DNA from: JAYRZB01 sp041916675
GTDB taxonomy: Bacteria; Pseudomonadota; Alphaproteobacteria; Rhizobiales; Devosiaceae
DNA: 64,000 nt
Direction: 5' to 3'
Assembly: GCA_041916675.1 (NCBI GenBank)
Contig: JAYRZB010000005.1
Location: forward strand, 186,001-250,000
The notes under the pieces are model-generated. The model was not told where the DNA came from, did no database searches, and worked only from the letters and a program-made list of their open reading frames with translations. The first letter of the stretch is position 1. Every line of letters begins with the position of its first letter. The translations under genes and the position numbers were made by a program. Positions 40,662 to 48,962 of the stretch are shown in pieces.

Positions 40662-40820
40662 TCAGATTCGACCGAGCAGGACCAGGATCAGAACGATGAC
40701 CAGCACCGTGCCCAGAATGCCCGACGGGAAAGGTCCCCAGGACCGCGAATATCCCCAGCTCGGCAGGGCGCCGATCAGCAAGAGGATCAGAATGATGATC
40801 AGAATGGTACCCAAAGTCAT
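40662..40820 (-). CDS. Small membrane protein, DUF3309 family
   Basis: A 52-residue protein, MTLGTILIIILILLLIGALP then SWGYSRSWGPFPSGILG then TVLVIVLILVLLGRI: two hydrophobic helices joined by a Trp/Tyr-rich loop. This is the recognised pattern of DUF3309 (LxIILILLLxGALPxWxxSRxWGxxPSG). GGCTCC-like purines (GGAGCC read leftwards) precede the start. It lies 43 bases after another small gene and probably shares the EcfG promoter at 41091-41115. Function unknown. Confidence 0.85.
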   Translation of the reverse strand: MTLGTILIIILILLLIGALPSWGYSRSWGPFPSGILGTVLVIVLILVLLGRI

Positions 40821-40863
40821 GGGAAGGCTCCTTTGACGCTAGCCCCGAGGGGCGAAAACTTGA

Positions 40864-41031
40864 TCAGGAAAAGGTCAGCAGCAGACTGGCAACAGCGACC
40901 AGAATTGCGGCTGCGGGCACGAGCGCCATCATCAGCAGCGAAGGCCGCGACGGCTCGTCGTAACGGTCAGGCACCCAACCCATGGCGGCGCGGCCTGCAT
41001 TCTCGATGGTTGAGATTTCAGAGCGGGTCAT
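40864..41031 (-). CDS. Small single-TM hypothetical protein
   Basis: A 55-residue protein: a polar N-terminal half (TRSEISTIENAGRAAMGWVP) and one C-terminal membrane helix (LLMMALVPAAAILVAVASLLL). AGGTG stands ahead of the ATG at 41031. An exact EcfG promoter is 60 bases upstream, so it is very likely part of the general stress regulon. I do not recognise a family. Confidence 0.72.
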   Translation of the reverse strand: MTRSEISTIENAGRAAMGWVPDRYDEPSRPSLLMMALVPAAAILVAVASLLLTFS

Positions 41032-41090
41032 CGGACACCTCACGGTCGGGCGCTAAGCCCGTGGGTTACGCGCAGCGGCGCTCGCCCATT

Positions 41091-41115
41091 AACGGCGGTG
41101 AGGCGATTTGGTTCC
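41091..41115 (-). promoter_or_regulatory. EcfG-type promoter for the small membrane protein genes
   Basis: Leftward reading: GGAAC (41115-41111), 16 bases, CGTT (41094-41091), an exact match, about 60 bases upstream of the start at 41031. Confidence 0.85.
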
Positions 41116-41138
41116 GGCCAGATTGTGGCGGGAATGGC

Positions 41139-42017
41139 TCAATCGAGGCGGACGACGTCGACCGATTGCTTGGTCTTGTGCTTACCGCTGGTGCGCAAGA
41201 CCCCGACGATGGGGGAAATATCGGCATAGTCGCGGCCATGACCGATGGTGATGTGGTCGGGTCCGGCGATCATGGCATTTGTGGGGTCAAATTCGATCCA
41301 GCCCGCATGCTGCCCGCACCAGGCGCGCACCCAGGCATGCATGGCATCGGCGCCTTCGAGGCGCGGTTTGCCCTTCGGCGGTATGGTGCGCAGAAAGCCC
41401 GAGACATAACCGGCAGGTATGCCGATGCCGCGTAGCCCGGCGATCATGACCTGCGAGAAATCCTGACAGACGCCTTTCTTCAGTTCAAAGGCTTCGAGCG
41501 GGGAGGTATCGACCCGGGTCGCCTTGCGATCATAGGCGAAATCGGCGTGGATGCGCAGGCAGAGGTCCATCACGGCCGCCTGTACCGAAGTGGTGGCGGC
41601 AAGGCTTTGCCGGGCATAGGCAGTGATGAGCGGGTCAAGCGCAATGCGTGGCGATGGCCCAAGGAAATGGTGCGGGGAATCCGGACCCATGGAATGCAGG
41701 CCAGCAATCTCGCGCTGCAGGCCTTCGATGGCGGGGGATAGATCGGCGGGCTTGTCGATATCCTCGACCTGGACGCGCGCCGAGAGCTTGACGTCGAGGT
41801 GGTCGTGACTGCCGGTGAAGGCGATGGTTGTGACACTGTTGCCGAAAAAATCAGAGAAGGTGTTGCGATGCTCGGGCGGCGGGTCGAAGGACAGCGCCGA
41901 AGCCACGACACGTTGCACGCCGGGAATGGAGATCGGCGCGACCCGGATCAGATGCCGGTCGGCGCGGACCATGCCTTCGTAGGAGTAGTGGAGCAGCAGG
42001 TGCACATCATAGAGCAT
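41139..42017 (-). CDS. Transglutaminase-like cysteine protease-fold protein
   Basis: Protein of 292 residues. An N-terminal beta domain (bacterial transglutaminase N-terminal region, about 1-100) precedes the transglutaminase core with the triad Cys184 in GVCQDFSQVM, His in DAMHAWVRAWC and Asp in EFDPTNAM. It has no signal peptide. It is the last gene of a three-gene operon, 12 bases after the ATP-grasp/alpha-E gene. Such proteins are predicted peptidases or amide-transferring enzymes paired with the peptide ligases upstream. The substrate is unknown. Confidence 0.88.
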   Translation of the reverse strand: MLYDVHLLLHYSYEGMVRADRHLIRVAPISIPGVQRVVASALSFDPPPEHRNTFSDFFGNSVTTIAFTGSHDHLDVKLSARVQVEDIDKPADLSPAIEGLQREIAGLHSMGPDSPHHFLGPSPRIALDPLITAYARQSLAATTSVQAAVMDLCLRIHADFAYDRKATRVDTSPLEAFELKKGVCQDFSQVMIAGLRGIGIPAGYVSGFLRTIPPKGKPRLEGADAMHAWVRAWCGQHAGWIEFDPTNAMIAGPDHITIGHGRDYADISPIVGVLRTSGKHKTKQSVDVVRLD

Positions 42018-42029
42018 GTCCGCTTCCCC

Positions 42030-44441
42030 TCAGGCGAAATAGGCCGCAGCGAGGGGACCGGAGAGCGCACCGATATCGCTTGCGAGCGCAGAAAGGCGTT
42101 CCTCGGTCATATCCTCGGGCTCGGCGATGACAAGTTCGGTGTGCAATTGCAGCACGGCTTTCGCCGTGGGTGAAAGCTGCCCATCCTGCACGCCGCCGGG
42201 CAGGCGCTTAACCTGTTCGAGCAGTTCGGCGACCTGGAACAGCACTGAGCGTGGATTGAGCGGATCGAGCACCAGAAGATCGATGGCGCTGTGCGTGCCG
42301 GCACTGACCGAATAACGACGGCGGTGCGACATGACGCTGTCGCCGATCTCAAGCAGCATTTCGAGGGCGCCTTCGGGCGCATCCTGGCGGGTGAGCCAGG
42401 CTGTGATGCCGGCAAGCTGGATGGCGCGTTCGAGCCGACGGCCGATTTCAAGGAAGCGCCAACCTGCAAAGCGGTACATGTTTTCGTGCACAAGACCCGA
42501 AAAACCGGCGAGCTTGCGCAAGAGCACGGTCATGGCGCGCGTCGCGTCGTCGCCGGGCGTGATAGTTGCAGCGAAGCGGCGCGCGGTCTTGGAGAGATCG
42601 GCAAGCGCCAGCCAGCCATCGGGGGAGAAGCGATCGCGGATCTGTCCGGCGCTGCGGGCGGCGCTTTCGATGGCCGCCATCAGCCCGGGCGGCAACGCAA
42701 TGGTGGCGTCGACGCCAATCTTTTCAAGGTATTCGCGCGTGTCTGCAAGGATGGCCAGGTCGGGGTTGGAGACCTCCGCCAGCCGGGCATTGTAGGAGCG
42801 CAGAATGCGGACGGTGGCTTCGCAGCGTTCGGCATAGCGGCCGAGCCAGATCAGGTTGTCGGCGGCCCGGCTCGGCAGGCTGCCGGGAGGATTGCGGGTG
42901 AGCTTTTCGCCGTGCCTGGGTAACAGCGAGACATGTTCGACCGGTTTGGAACTGACCACCCAGACGTCGGCTGCCTGGCCGCCGCGCTGCATGGCGATGG
43001 CGGCGGTATCGAGCGTTGACCCAACGCGGGCAAAGCCGCCTGGCATGATGGTCCAGCCTTTTTCAGTGCGGGCGGCATAGACCCGCAAACTGACCGGGCG
43101 CGGTTCGAGCCGACCATTGATATGCACGGGGGCGGTGGACAGCCTGACCGGCTCCTGGCCGACGAAATTGCTGCCATCGCCGGCAAGTTGCGCCAGCAGC
43201 GCCTGTTTGCGGGCCGGATCGAGGGTGCCACCGAGGACTGTGGAGGGATGGTCATCGATGGCAAGGCTGGTGGAAAAGGCCGGGCCGATCATCATGGCAT
43301 CGAAATTGGTGCTGACATGAGCGCGCTCGGCATCCTGGCCGCACCACCAGGTGGCAATGCCGGGCAAGCGCAAAGGTTCGCCGAGGATGGCCCGCGACAG
43401 GCGCGGCATGAAGGCAGCCAGTGCTCGAGTTTCGAGAATGCCTGAGCCGAGCGCGTTGATCATCGAGATCGAGCCCTGGCGCAGCGCTTCGGTCATGCCC
43501 GGAGTGCCGATGCGGCTGTCGTAACGCAGTTCGAGCGGATCGGCGAAGGCGGCATCCATGCGGCGCCAGAGGACGCTGACGGGTTTGAGGCCGGCAACAG
43601 TGCGCACCATGACCTTGCCGTCTTCGACCACCAGATCTTCGCCCTCAAGCAGCATGAAGCCAAGATAGCGGGCAATATAGGCGTGCTCGAAATAGGTTTC
43701 GTTATGCTGGCCGGGGGTGAGGATGGCAACCCGACCCGCGCCATCGCGCGCATCCGCATTGAGCGTGTCGCGGAATGAACGGAAGAAGGCGGCCAGCCGA
43801 TGGACGTTCATCCTGGCGTAGATATCGGAGAGGGCGCGGGTGGTGGCGACGCGGTTTTCGAGCGCAAAGCCTGCGCCTGAAGGAGCCTGCGTACGATCGC
43901 CCAGAACCCACCAGGCGCCATCTGGCCCGCGGCCAAGTTCGAAGGCGCAAAAGTGCAGGAAATGCCCGCTGCGCGGCTTGACCCCGACGAGCGGGCGCAG
44001 GAATTCGCTGTTGCGCGCGATCAGTTCGGGCGGCAGCAGGCCCTTGGTGACAAGGGTGTTCTCACCATAGATGTCGGCCACGACCCGTTCAAGCAGTTCA
44101 GCGCGCTGCGTTAAACCAGTGGTGATGCGCTCCCACTCGGTTTCATCGAGGATGAGGGGCACGTGAGCCAACGGCCAGGCGCGCTCCTTGCCCTCGGCAC
44201 CATCATATTTGCGGTAGAAAACGCCAGCATCGCGCAGATACTGGTCGGCGCGCTCGAAGCGGGCGTTGAGTTCGTCTTGACCAAGGGAATCAAAGCCGGC
44301 GAGCAGTATGGACCAGGCCGGGCGCACGCGGCCATCCGCGTCGAGCATTTCGTCGGGAATGCCGGGAATGAGCCGGTAGCCATCGATGACACTGGTGCGA
44401 CCCGGTGTATTCGTCCGGGTCTCCTGATTCCGCTTTTCCAT
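42030..44441 (-). CDS. Circularly permuted ATP-grasp/alpha-E domain fusion protein
   Basis: Protein of 803 residues. The first half (about 70-480) is a type-2 circularly permuted ATP-grasp, with RPLVGVKPRSGHFLHFCAFELGRGPDGAWWVLGDRTQAPSG, TPGQHNETYFEHAYIARYLG and LEGEDLVVEDGKV as landmarks. From about residue 515 an alpha-E domain begins (SRAADNLIWLGRYAERCEATVR). In many genomes these are separate genes. ATP-grasp proteins of this class are predicted carboxylate-amine ligases. The gene is three bases after the DUF2126 gene and 12 before a transglutaminase gene. Reaction and substrate are not established. Confidence 0.9.
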   Translation of the reverse strand: MEKRNQETRTNTPGRTSVIDGYRLIPGIPDEMLDADGRVRPAWSILLAGFDSLGQDELNARFERADQYLRDAGVFYRKYDGAEGKERAWPLAHVPLILDETEWERITTGLTQRAELLERVVADIYGENTLVTKGLLPPELIARNSEFLRPLVGVKPRSGHFLHFCAFELGRGPDGAWWVLGDRTQAPSGAGFALENRVATTRALSDIYARMNVHRLAAFFRSFRDTLNADARDGAGRVAILTPGQHNETYFEHAYIARYLGFMLLEGEDLVVEDGKVMVRTVAGLKPVSVLWRRMDAAFADPLELRYDSRIGTPGMTEALRQGSISMINALGSGILETRALAAFMPRLSRAILGEPLRLPGIATWWCGQDAERAHVSTNFDAMMIGPAFSTSLAIDDHPSTVLGGTLDPARKQALLAQLAGDGSNFVGQEPVRLSTAPVHINGRLEPRPVSLRVYAARTEKGWTIMPGGFARVGSTLDTAAIAMQRGGQAADVWVVSSKPVEHVSLLPRHGEKLTRNPPGSLPSRAADNLIWLGRYAERCEATVRILRSYNARLAEVSNPDLAILADTREYLEKIGVDATIALPPGLMAAIESAARSAGQIRDRFSPDGWLALADLSKTARRFAATITPGDDATRAMTVLLRKLAGFSGLVHENMYRFAGWRFLEIGRRLERAIQLAGITAWLTRQDAPEGALEMLLEIGDSVMSHRRRYSVSAGTHSAIDLLVLDPLNPRSVLFQVAELLEQVKRLPGGVQDGQLSPTAKAVLQLHTELVIAEPEDMTEERLSALASDIGALSGPLAAAYFA

Positions 44442-44444
44442 GGG

Positions 44445-47400
44445 CTATGACTTGCTTGGTGGCCGCCGGAGGTCAAGCGTGGCAGGAAATTCTTTAGAAG
44501 CTACCTCATTTTCCAGTGTAAAGGCCCCCGCGGTATGGCCGGCGGGCAGAAACCGGGCGAGACGCCGCGCTTCGGCTTCATTGCCGTTGACCGGAAAGGT
44601 CTCATAGTTGCGGCCACCGGGGTGGGCCGTGTGGTACACGCAGCCGCCGATCGAACGCCCCGACCAGGTGTCGTAGATATCAAAGACCAGCGGAGAATTG
44701 ACCGGCAGGCGCGGATGCATGCCCGAGGCAGGTTGCCATGCCTTGAAGCGGACCCCGGCGACGGCGGTGCCGGCCTGCTCGGTCATGGCCAGCGGCACGG
44801 GCCGGCCGTTGCAGGCGACCTTGTAGCGCGATGGATTGAGACCGGAGAGCTTGACCTGCAAGCGCTCGACCGAGGAATCGACAAAGCGCACGGTGCCGCC
44901 GATGGCGCCCATTTCGCCCATGACGTGCCAGGGCTCGAGAGCCTGGCGCAGCTCAAGCGTCATGCCCTCGTAGGTGACTTCACCGCAGAAGGGGAAGCGG
45001 AATTCGAGCTGGGCGGCGAACCACTCGGGTTCAAGATCGATGCCATGGCGCGAGAGGTCGGCCAGAACATCCAGAAAATCCTGCCAGACGTGGTGGGGCA
45101 GCATGAACCTGTCGTGGAGCGTTGTGCCCCAGCGCGTGAAGGTGCCTTCTGCCGGGTCCTTCCAGAAGCGGGCGATCAGGGCGCGGACCAACAGTTGCTG
45201 GGCAAGATTCATCCGCGCATTGGGCGGCATTTCAAAGCCACGGAACTCCACCAGCCCCAGCCGTCCGGTGGGGCCATCGGGCGAGAACAGCTTATCGATG
45301 CAGATTTCGGCGCGGTGGGTGTTGCCGGTGACATCGACCAGAATGTTGCGGAAGAGCCGGTCGACCAGCCAGGGCAGGGGCGCATCGCCTCCGCCGGGGT
45401 GGGGGACCTGGGCGAGCGCGATTTCAAGTTCGTAAAGGCTGTCGTGGCGGGCCTCGTCCATGCGCGGCGCCTGGCTGGTGGGGCCTATGAACATGCCCGA
45501 GAACAGATAGGACAGCGACGGGTGGCGCTGCCAATACAGGACCAGCGATTTCAGGAGGTCCGGGCGGCGCAGGAAGGGGCTGTCGGCGGGCGTCATGCCG
45601 CCGACAACCACATGATTGCCGCCGCCGGTGCCGGTGTGGCGGCCATCGATCATGAACTTGTCGGCGCCGAGCCGGCTTTGCCGCGCTTCCTCGTAGACTG
45701 CCGTTGTCGTGCTGACACATTCATCCCAAGAGGCGGCGGGGTGAATGTTGACTTCGATGACGCCCGGATCGGGGGCGACGCGAATGACATTGAGGCGCGG
45801 ATCGGCAGGCGGTGCGTAGCCTTCAATGTGGACGGGCAGGTCGACGGCACGCGCTGCGGCTTCAGCGGCGGCGATGAGTTCGAGATAGTCTTCGAGCGCT
45901 GCAACCGGCGGCAGGAAGACGCAGAGGTGCCCATCGCGGACCTCGGCGGTGATGGCGGTGCGCACGACGCCATCGATCTCGGAGATCTCCTGCTCGTTAC
46001 GCACCTGATTGTCGGTGGTATCGGCGGTGAAGGTCGAGGACTGGGCGCGCGGGTCGATCTTGTGTCCGGGATTGGCGGCCTCGGGCGTGTGGGCGAGGAA
46101 GTTGTCCGGCTCGGGCAGCGGGCCGCGCGGCGCCATGGGGTCGGTTGGAACGACATGGGGATAGGCGGTGGGTTTGAGGTGCCTGAGCGCACCGAGCGGC
46201 AGGCGATAGCCGACCGGGGAGTCGCCGGCGGCAAGAAACAGTTTTCCGCGTCGGGTCTTCCAGCGTTCGGTCTGCCAATGGGCGCGATCGGGGAGGGCGT
46301 TCCAGCGTTGCACCGGAAGTACGTAGCCGGTGGGGCGGGTCAGGCCGCGTTCAAACACACGAGCCATCCGGGCCCGTGCCTCGGCGTCCTCGAGCTCTGA
46401 ATTGGCAGGATCAACATTTTCGGGAAGCTTGGATTCCTTGAGGAGCCATTCGCCGGGGTCCTCGAAGGCGGCATCGACGGTTTCGCCGGTCAGCCCCAGG
46501 TTCTGCGCGATGTGTAGGAGTAGCGACTGGGCGTCTTCGGTCCTGGCAGCGGTCTGCTGCCCCTCGCGGGCGATGAGTTTATCGTCCTGCCAGACCGACT
46601 TGCCGTCGGCGCGCCAGTAGAGCGAGAAGGTCCAACGCGGCAGGGTTTCGCCCGGATACCACTTGCCCTGGCCATAGTGCAGCATGCCATTCGGTGCGAT
46701 GCGGTCGCGCAGCCTGCGGATCAAGGTGTCGGCCAGCGCGCGCTTGGTGGGGCCGACGGCATCGGCGTTCCACTCACCAGCCTCGAAATCGTCGATGGAC
46801 ACGAAAGTGGGTTCGCCGCCCATGGTGAGGCGCACGTCCATGTCTTTGAGCATGGCGTCGACCTTGTGGCCAACGGCATCGAGGCGCTGCCAGCTTTCAT
46901 CGGAAAACGGCTTGGTGATGCGCGGGTGCTCGGCAATGCGGGAGACCTGCATGTCGAAGCCGAATTCGACATTGGCGAAACTGGCAAAGCCGGAAATGGG
47001 CGCCGCGTTGCGATAGTGCGGGGTTGCCGCCAACGGGACGTGGCTTTCTCCCGTGAGCAGGCCCGAAGTGGGGTCAAAACCAATCCATCCGGCGCCGGGC
47101 AGGTAAACTTCGCACCAGGCGTGCAGGTCGGTGAAATCCTGCGTGGTGCCGGCGGGACCATCAAGGGCGACGAGATCGGGCTTGAGCTGGATCAGGTAGC
47201 CCGAGACAAAGCGGGCGGCAAAGCCGAGATGGCGGAGCACCTGCACCAGAAGCCAGCTCGAGTCCCGGCAGCTGCCCTGACGGCGGCCCAGCGTTTCCTC
47301 GGGTTCGAGGACACCGGCTTCCATGCGGATGATATAGCCGATTTCGGTCTGGATACGCGCGTTAAGGGCGACAAGGAAATTGACGGTGTTGACTGGCGTG

Positions 47401-47807
47401 CGATCGATGGAGGCAATAAAGGCGCTGAGCAGCGGACCCGCAGGTTCGGCCCGGCGGTAGATGGAAAGGTCGTCGCGCAGTTCTTCGGGGTATTCGAAGG
47501 GCCAGGTTTCGGCGCGCTCCTCGACGAAAAAATCGAAGGGATTGTAGACCGTCATGTCGGCGACGAGATCGACCTCTATCTTGAGCTCGGTCACCGGTTC
47601 GGGGAAGACGAAGCGCGCAAGATAATTGCCGTATGGGTCCTGCTGCACGTTCACAAAGTGATTGGACGGCGAGACCTTGAGCGAATGGCTAAGCACCCTG
47701 GTCTTGGAATGCGGGGCCGGCTGGAGGCGGATGATCTGGGGCTGCAGCACGACCGGGCGGTCGTAGTTGTAGTGCGTCAGGTGATAGACGGCGGCCTTGA
47801 TCGACAT
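44445..47807 (-). CDS. Transglutaminase-DUF2126 fusion protein
   Basis: Very large protein of 1120 residues. Residues about 1-290 form a bacterial transglutaminase with N-terminal beta domain and core triad Cys180 (RRQGSCRDSSW), His (DLHAWCEVYLPG) and Asp (GFDPTSGLL). From about 310 the DUF2126 region begins with DVRLTMGGEPTFVSIDDFE and includes LHYGQGKWYPGETLPRW, VNIHPAASWDE, GRHTGTGGGNHVVVGG and VEFRGFEMPPNARM. Published sequence analysis places DUF2126 among glutamine-synthetase-like amide ligases. It is first in the operon with the ATP-grasp/alpha-E and second transglutaminase genes. No secretion signal is seen, so it probably acts in the cytoplasm. Confidence 0.9.
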   Translation of the reverse strand: MSIKAAVYHLTHYNYDRPVVLQPQIIRLQPAPHSKTRVLSHSLKVSPSNHFVNVQQDPYGNYLARFVFPEPVTELKIEVDLVADMTVYNPFDFFVEERAETWPFEYPEELRDDLSIYRRAEPAGPLLSAFIASIDRTPVNTVNFLVALNARIQTEIGYIIRMEAGVLEPEETLGRRQGSCRDSSWLLVQVLRHLGFAARFVSGYLIQLKPDLVALDGPAGTTQDFTDLHAWCEVYLPGAGWIGFDPTSGLLTGESHVPLAATPHYRNAAPISGFASFANVEFGFDMQVSRIAEHPRITKPFSDESWQRLDAVGHKVDAMLKDMDVRLTMGGEPTFVSIDDFEAGEWNADAVGPTKRALADTLIRRLRDRIAPNGMLHYGQGKWYPGETLPRWTFSLYWRADGKSVWQDDKLIAREGQQTAARTEDAQSLLLHIAQNLGLTGETVDAAFEDPGEWLLKESKLPENVDPANSELEDAEARARMARVFERGLTRPTGYVLPVQRWNALPDRAHWQTERWKTRRGKLFLAAGDSPVGYRLPLGALRHLKPTAYPHVVPTDPMAPRGPLPEPDNFLAHTPEAANPGHKIDPRAQSSTFTADTTDNQVRNEQEISEIDGVVRTAITAEVRDGHLCVFLPPVAALEDYLELIAAAEAAARAVDLPVHIEGYAPPADPRLNVIRVAPDPGVIEVNIHPAASWDECVSTTTAVYEEARQSRLGADKFMIDGRHTGTGGGNHVVVGGMTPADSPFLRRPDLLKSLVLYWQRHPSLSYLFSGMFIGPTSQAPRMDEARHDSLYELEIALAQVPHPGGGDAPLPWLVDRLFRNILVDVTGNTHRAEICIDKLFSPDGPTGRLGLVEFRGFEMPPNARMNLAQQLLVRALIARFWKDPAEGTFTRWGTTLHDRFMLPHHVWQDFLDVLADLSRHGIDLEPEWFAAQLEFRFPFCGEVTYEGMTLELRQALEPWHVMGEMGAIGGTVRFVDSSVERLQVKLSGLNPSRYKVACNGRPVPLAMTEQAGTAVAGVRFKAWQPASGMHPRLPVNSPLVFDIYDTWSGRSIGGCVYHTAHPGGRNYETFPVNGNEAEARRLARFLPAGHTAGAFTLENEVASKEFPATLDLRRPPSKS

Positions 47808-47930
47808 ACGATGCGACGCTCTTTTTATGCCAACAAAGACTTCCCGCTCGAACCTTAGCTTCTGTGGAGGGTCGGGGCTAGGGCGAAACCGGGGCTTTGT
47901 TGCGCAGGGCTGCCATGCTTAAGTCCGGCC

Positions 47931-48839
47931 ATGGCCTTCACGATCCGACAGCTGCAGTATTTTATCGCCGTGGCCGAAGAGGGCACGGTATCGGGCGCCG
48001 CGCAGAGCCTGTCGATCTCGCAGTCGGCCGTAACCGAAGCAATCAAGGAGCTGGAAAGCGACCTTGGCGTGCAGTTGTTCGAGCGGCACCGGCGCGGGCT
48101 GCTGATCACCCACAAAGGCCACCAGTTCTTCCGTCACGCCACGCGGATCCTGGCCAGCGTATCGGATGCACGGCGCAGCCTTGGTGATGACCGGGCCGAG
48201 GACGCCGGGGTGCTGCATCTGGGCGTGACGTCACTGGTGGCCGGTTATGTGCTCTCGGACCTGCTGGCGCGCTATCGGCGGGCCAATCCGGGGGTCGAGG
48301 TTTCAGCGATCGAAGACAATGGGGACTATCTCGAACACCTGTTGATCGGAGGCGAGCTCGACGTGGCGGTGATGGTGATTTCGAACCTGCGCGACCGGGT
48401 GGCGCTGCAGGCCGAGATTTTTGAAACCTCGCCCTATCGGTTGTGGTTGCCGCTCGGGCATCGGCTGGCCGGTGCCGATATCATCGATATCTCCGACATC
48501 GTGCCGGAGCCGCTGATCATGCTGACAGTCGATGAAACCGAGGAGAATACCGGCAAGCTGCTGTCGGCGTTGGGTGCCAAGCCGCATGTGGCGTTCCGGA
48601 CCCGCTCGGTCGAGGCGGTGCGCTCGCTGGTGGCGACGGGGGCTGGTATCGCGCTGTTGCCCGACCTTGTCTACCGCCCATGGTCACTGGAAGGCGACCG
48701 GATCGAAAGCCGCGATATTTCGGGTGCGCTGCCGGTGGTGCAGGTGGGCATGGTGTGGCGCAAGGGCTCGAAGCTGCCGCAGGCAGCACGGGATTTTATC
48801 GGCATTGCGCAGGCCCAGCATGGCGGCCGCCAGCGTTGA
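47931..48839 (+). CDS. LysR family transcriptional regulator
   Basis: Regulator of 302 residues. The N-terminal winged HTH is clear (IRQLQYFIAVAEEGTVSGAAQSLSISQSAVTEAIKELESDLGVQLFERHRRG), followed by the LysR effector domain with GxTSLVAGYVL. It lies just upstream of, and on the same strand as, a putrescine-type ABC operon and probably controls it. A 19-base palindrome overlaps its stop codon and is a plausible binding site. The inducer is probably a polyamine or related amine (inferred). Confidence 0.88.
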   Translation: MAFTIRQLQYFIAVAEEGTVSGAAQSLSISQSAVTEAIKELESDLGVQLFERHRRGLLITHKGHQFFRHATRILASVSDARRSLGDDRAEDAGVLHLGVTSLVAGYVLSDLLARYRRANPGVEVSAIEDNGDYLEHLLIGGELDVAVMVISNLRDRVALQAEIFETSPYRLWLPLGHRLAGADIIDISDIVPEPLIMLTVDETEENTGKLLSALGAKPHVAFRTRSVEAVRSLVATGAGIALLPDLVYRPWSLEGDRIESRDISGALPVVQVGMVWRKGSKLPQAARDFIGIAQAQHGGRQR

Positions 48840-48892
48840 TATCGGAATTTCCGATATTACCATTCTCCACAATGAAATTGCGAATGTTGTGG
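48839..48892. promoter_or_regulatory. Candidate LysR operators ahead of the putrescine operon
   Basis: ATATCGGAA-T-TTCCGATAT is a perfect 19-base palindrome at 48839-48857, overlapping the final base of the lysR stop. A second inverted repeat, CCACAA (48867-48872) with TTGTGG (48887-48892), follows. Both are 70 to 125 bases before the binding-protein start at 48963. Confidence 0.55.
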
Positions 48893-48962
48893 GCCCGGTT
48901 AAGGTCGTCAACAAGGGGAAGGCCGTGCGAGGGTGCCGGCATCTCCGAAAGGGAGACACGCA

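Noticed and set aside
44535..47858. Two long frames (621 and 393 codons) antisense to the DUF2126 gene
   Set aside because: The transglutaminase and DUF2126 motifs on the minus strand are clear; these frames show no domain.
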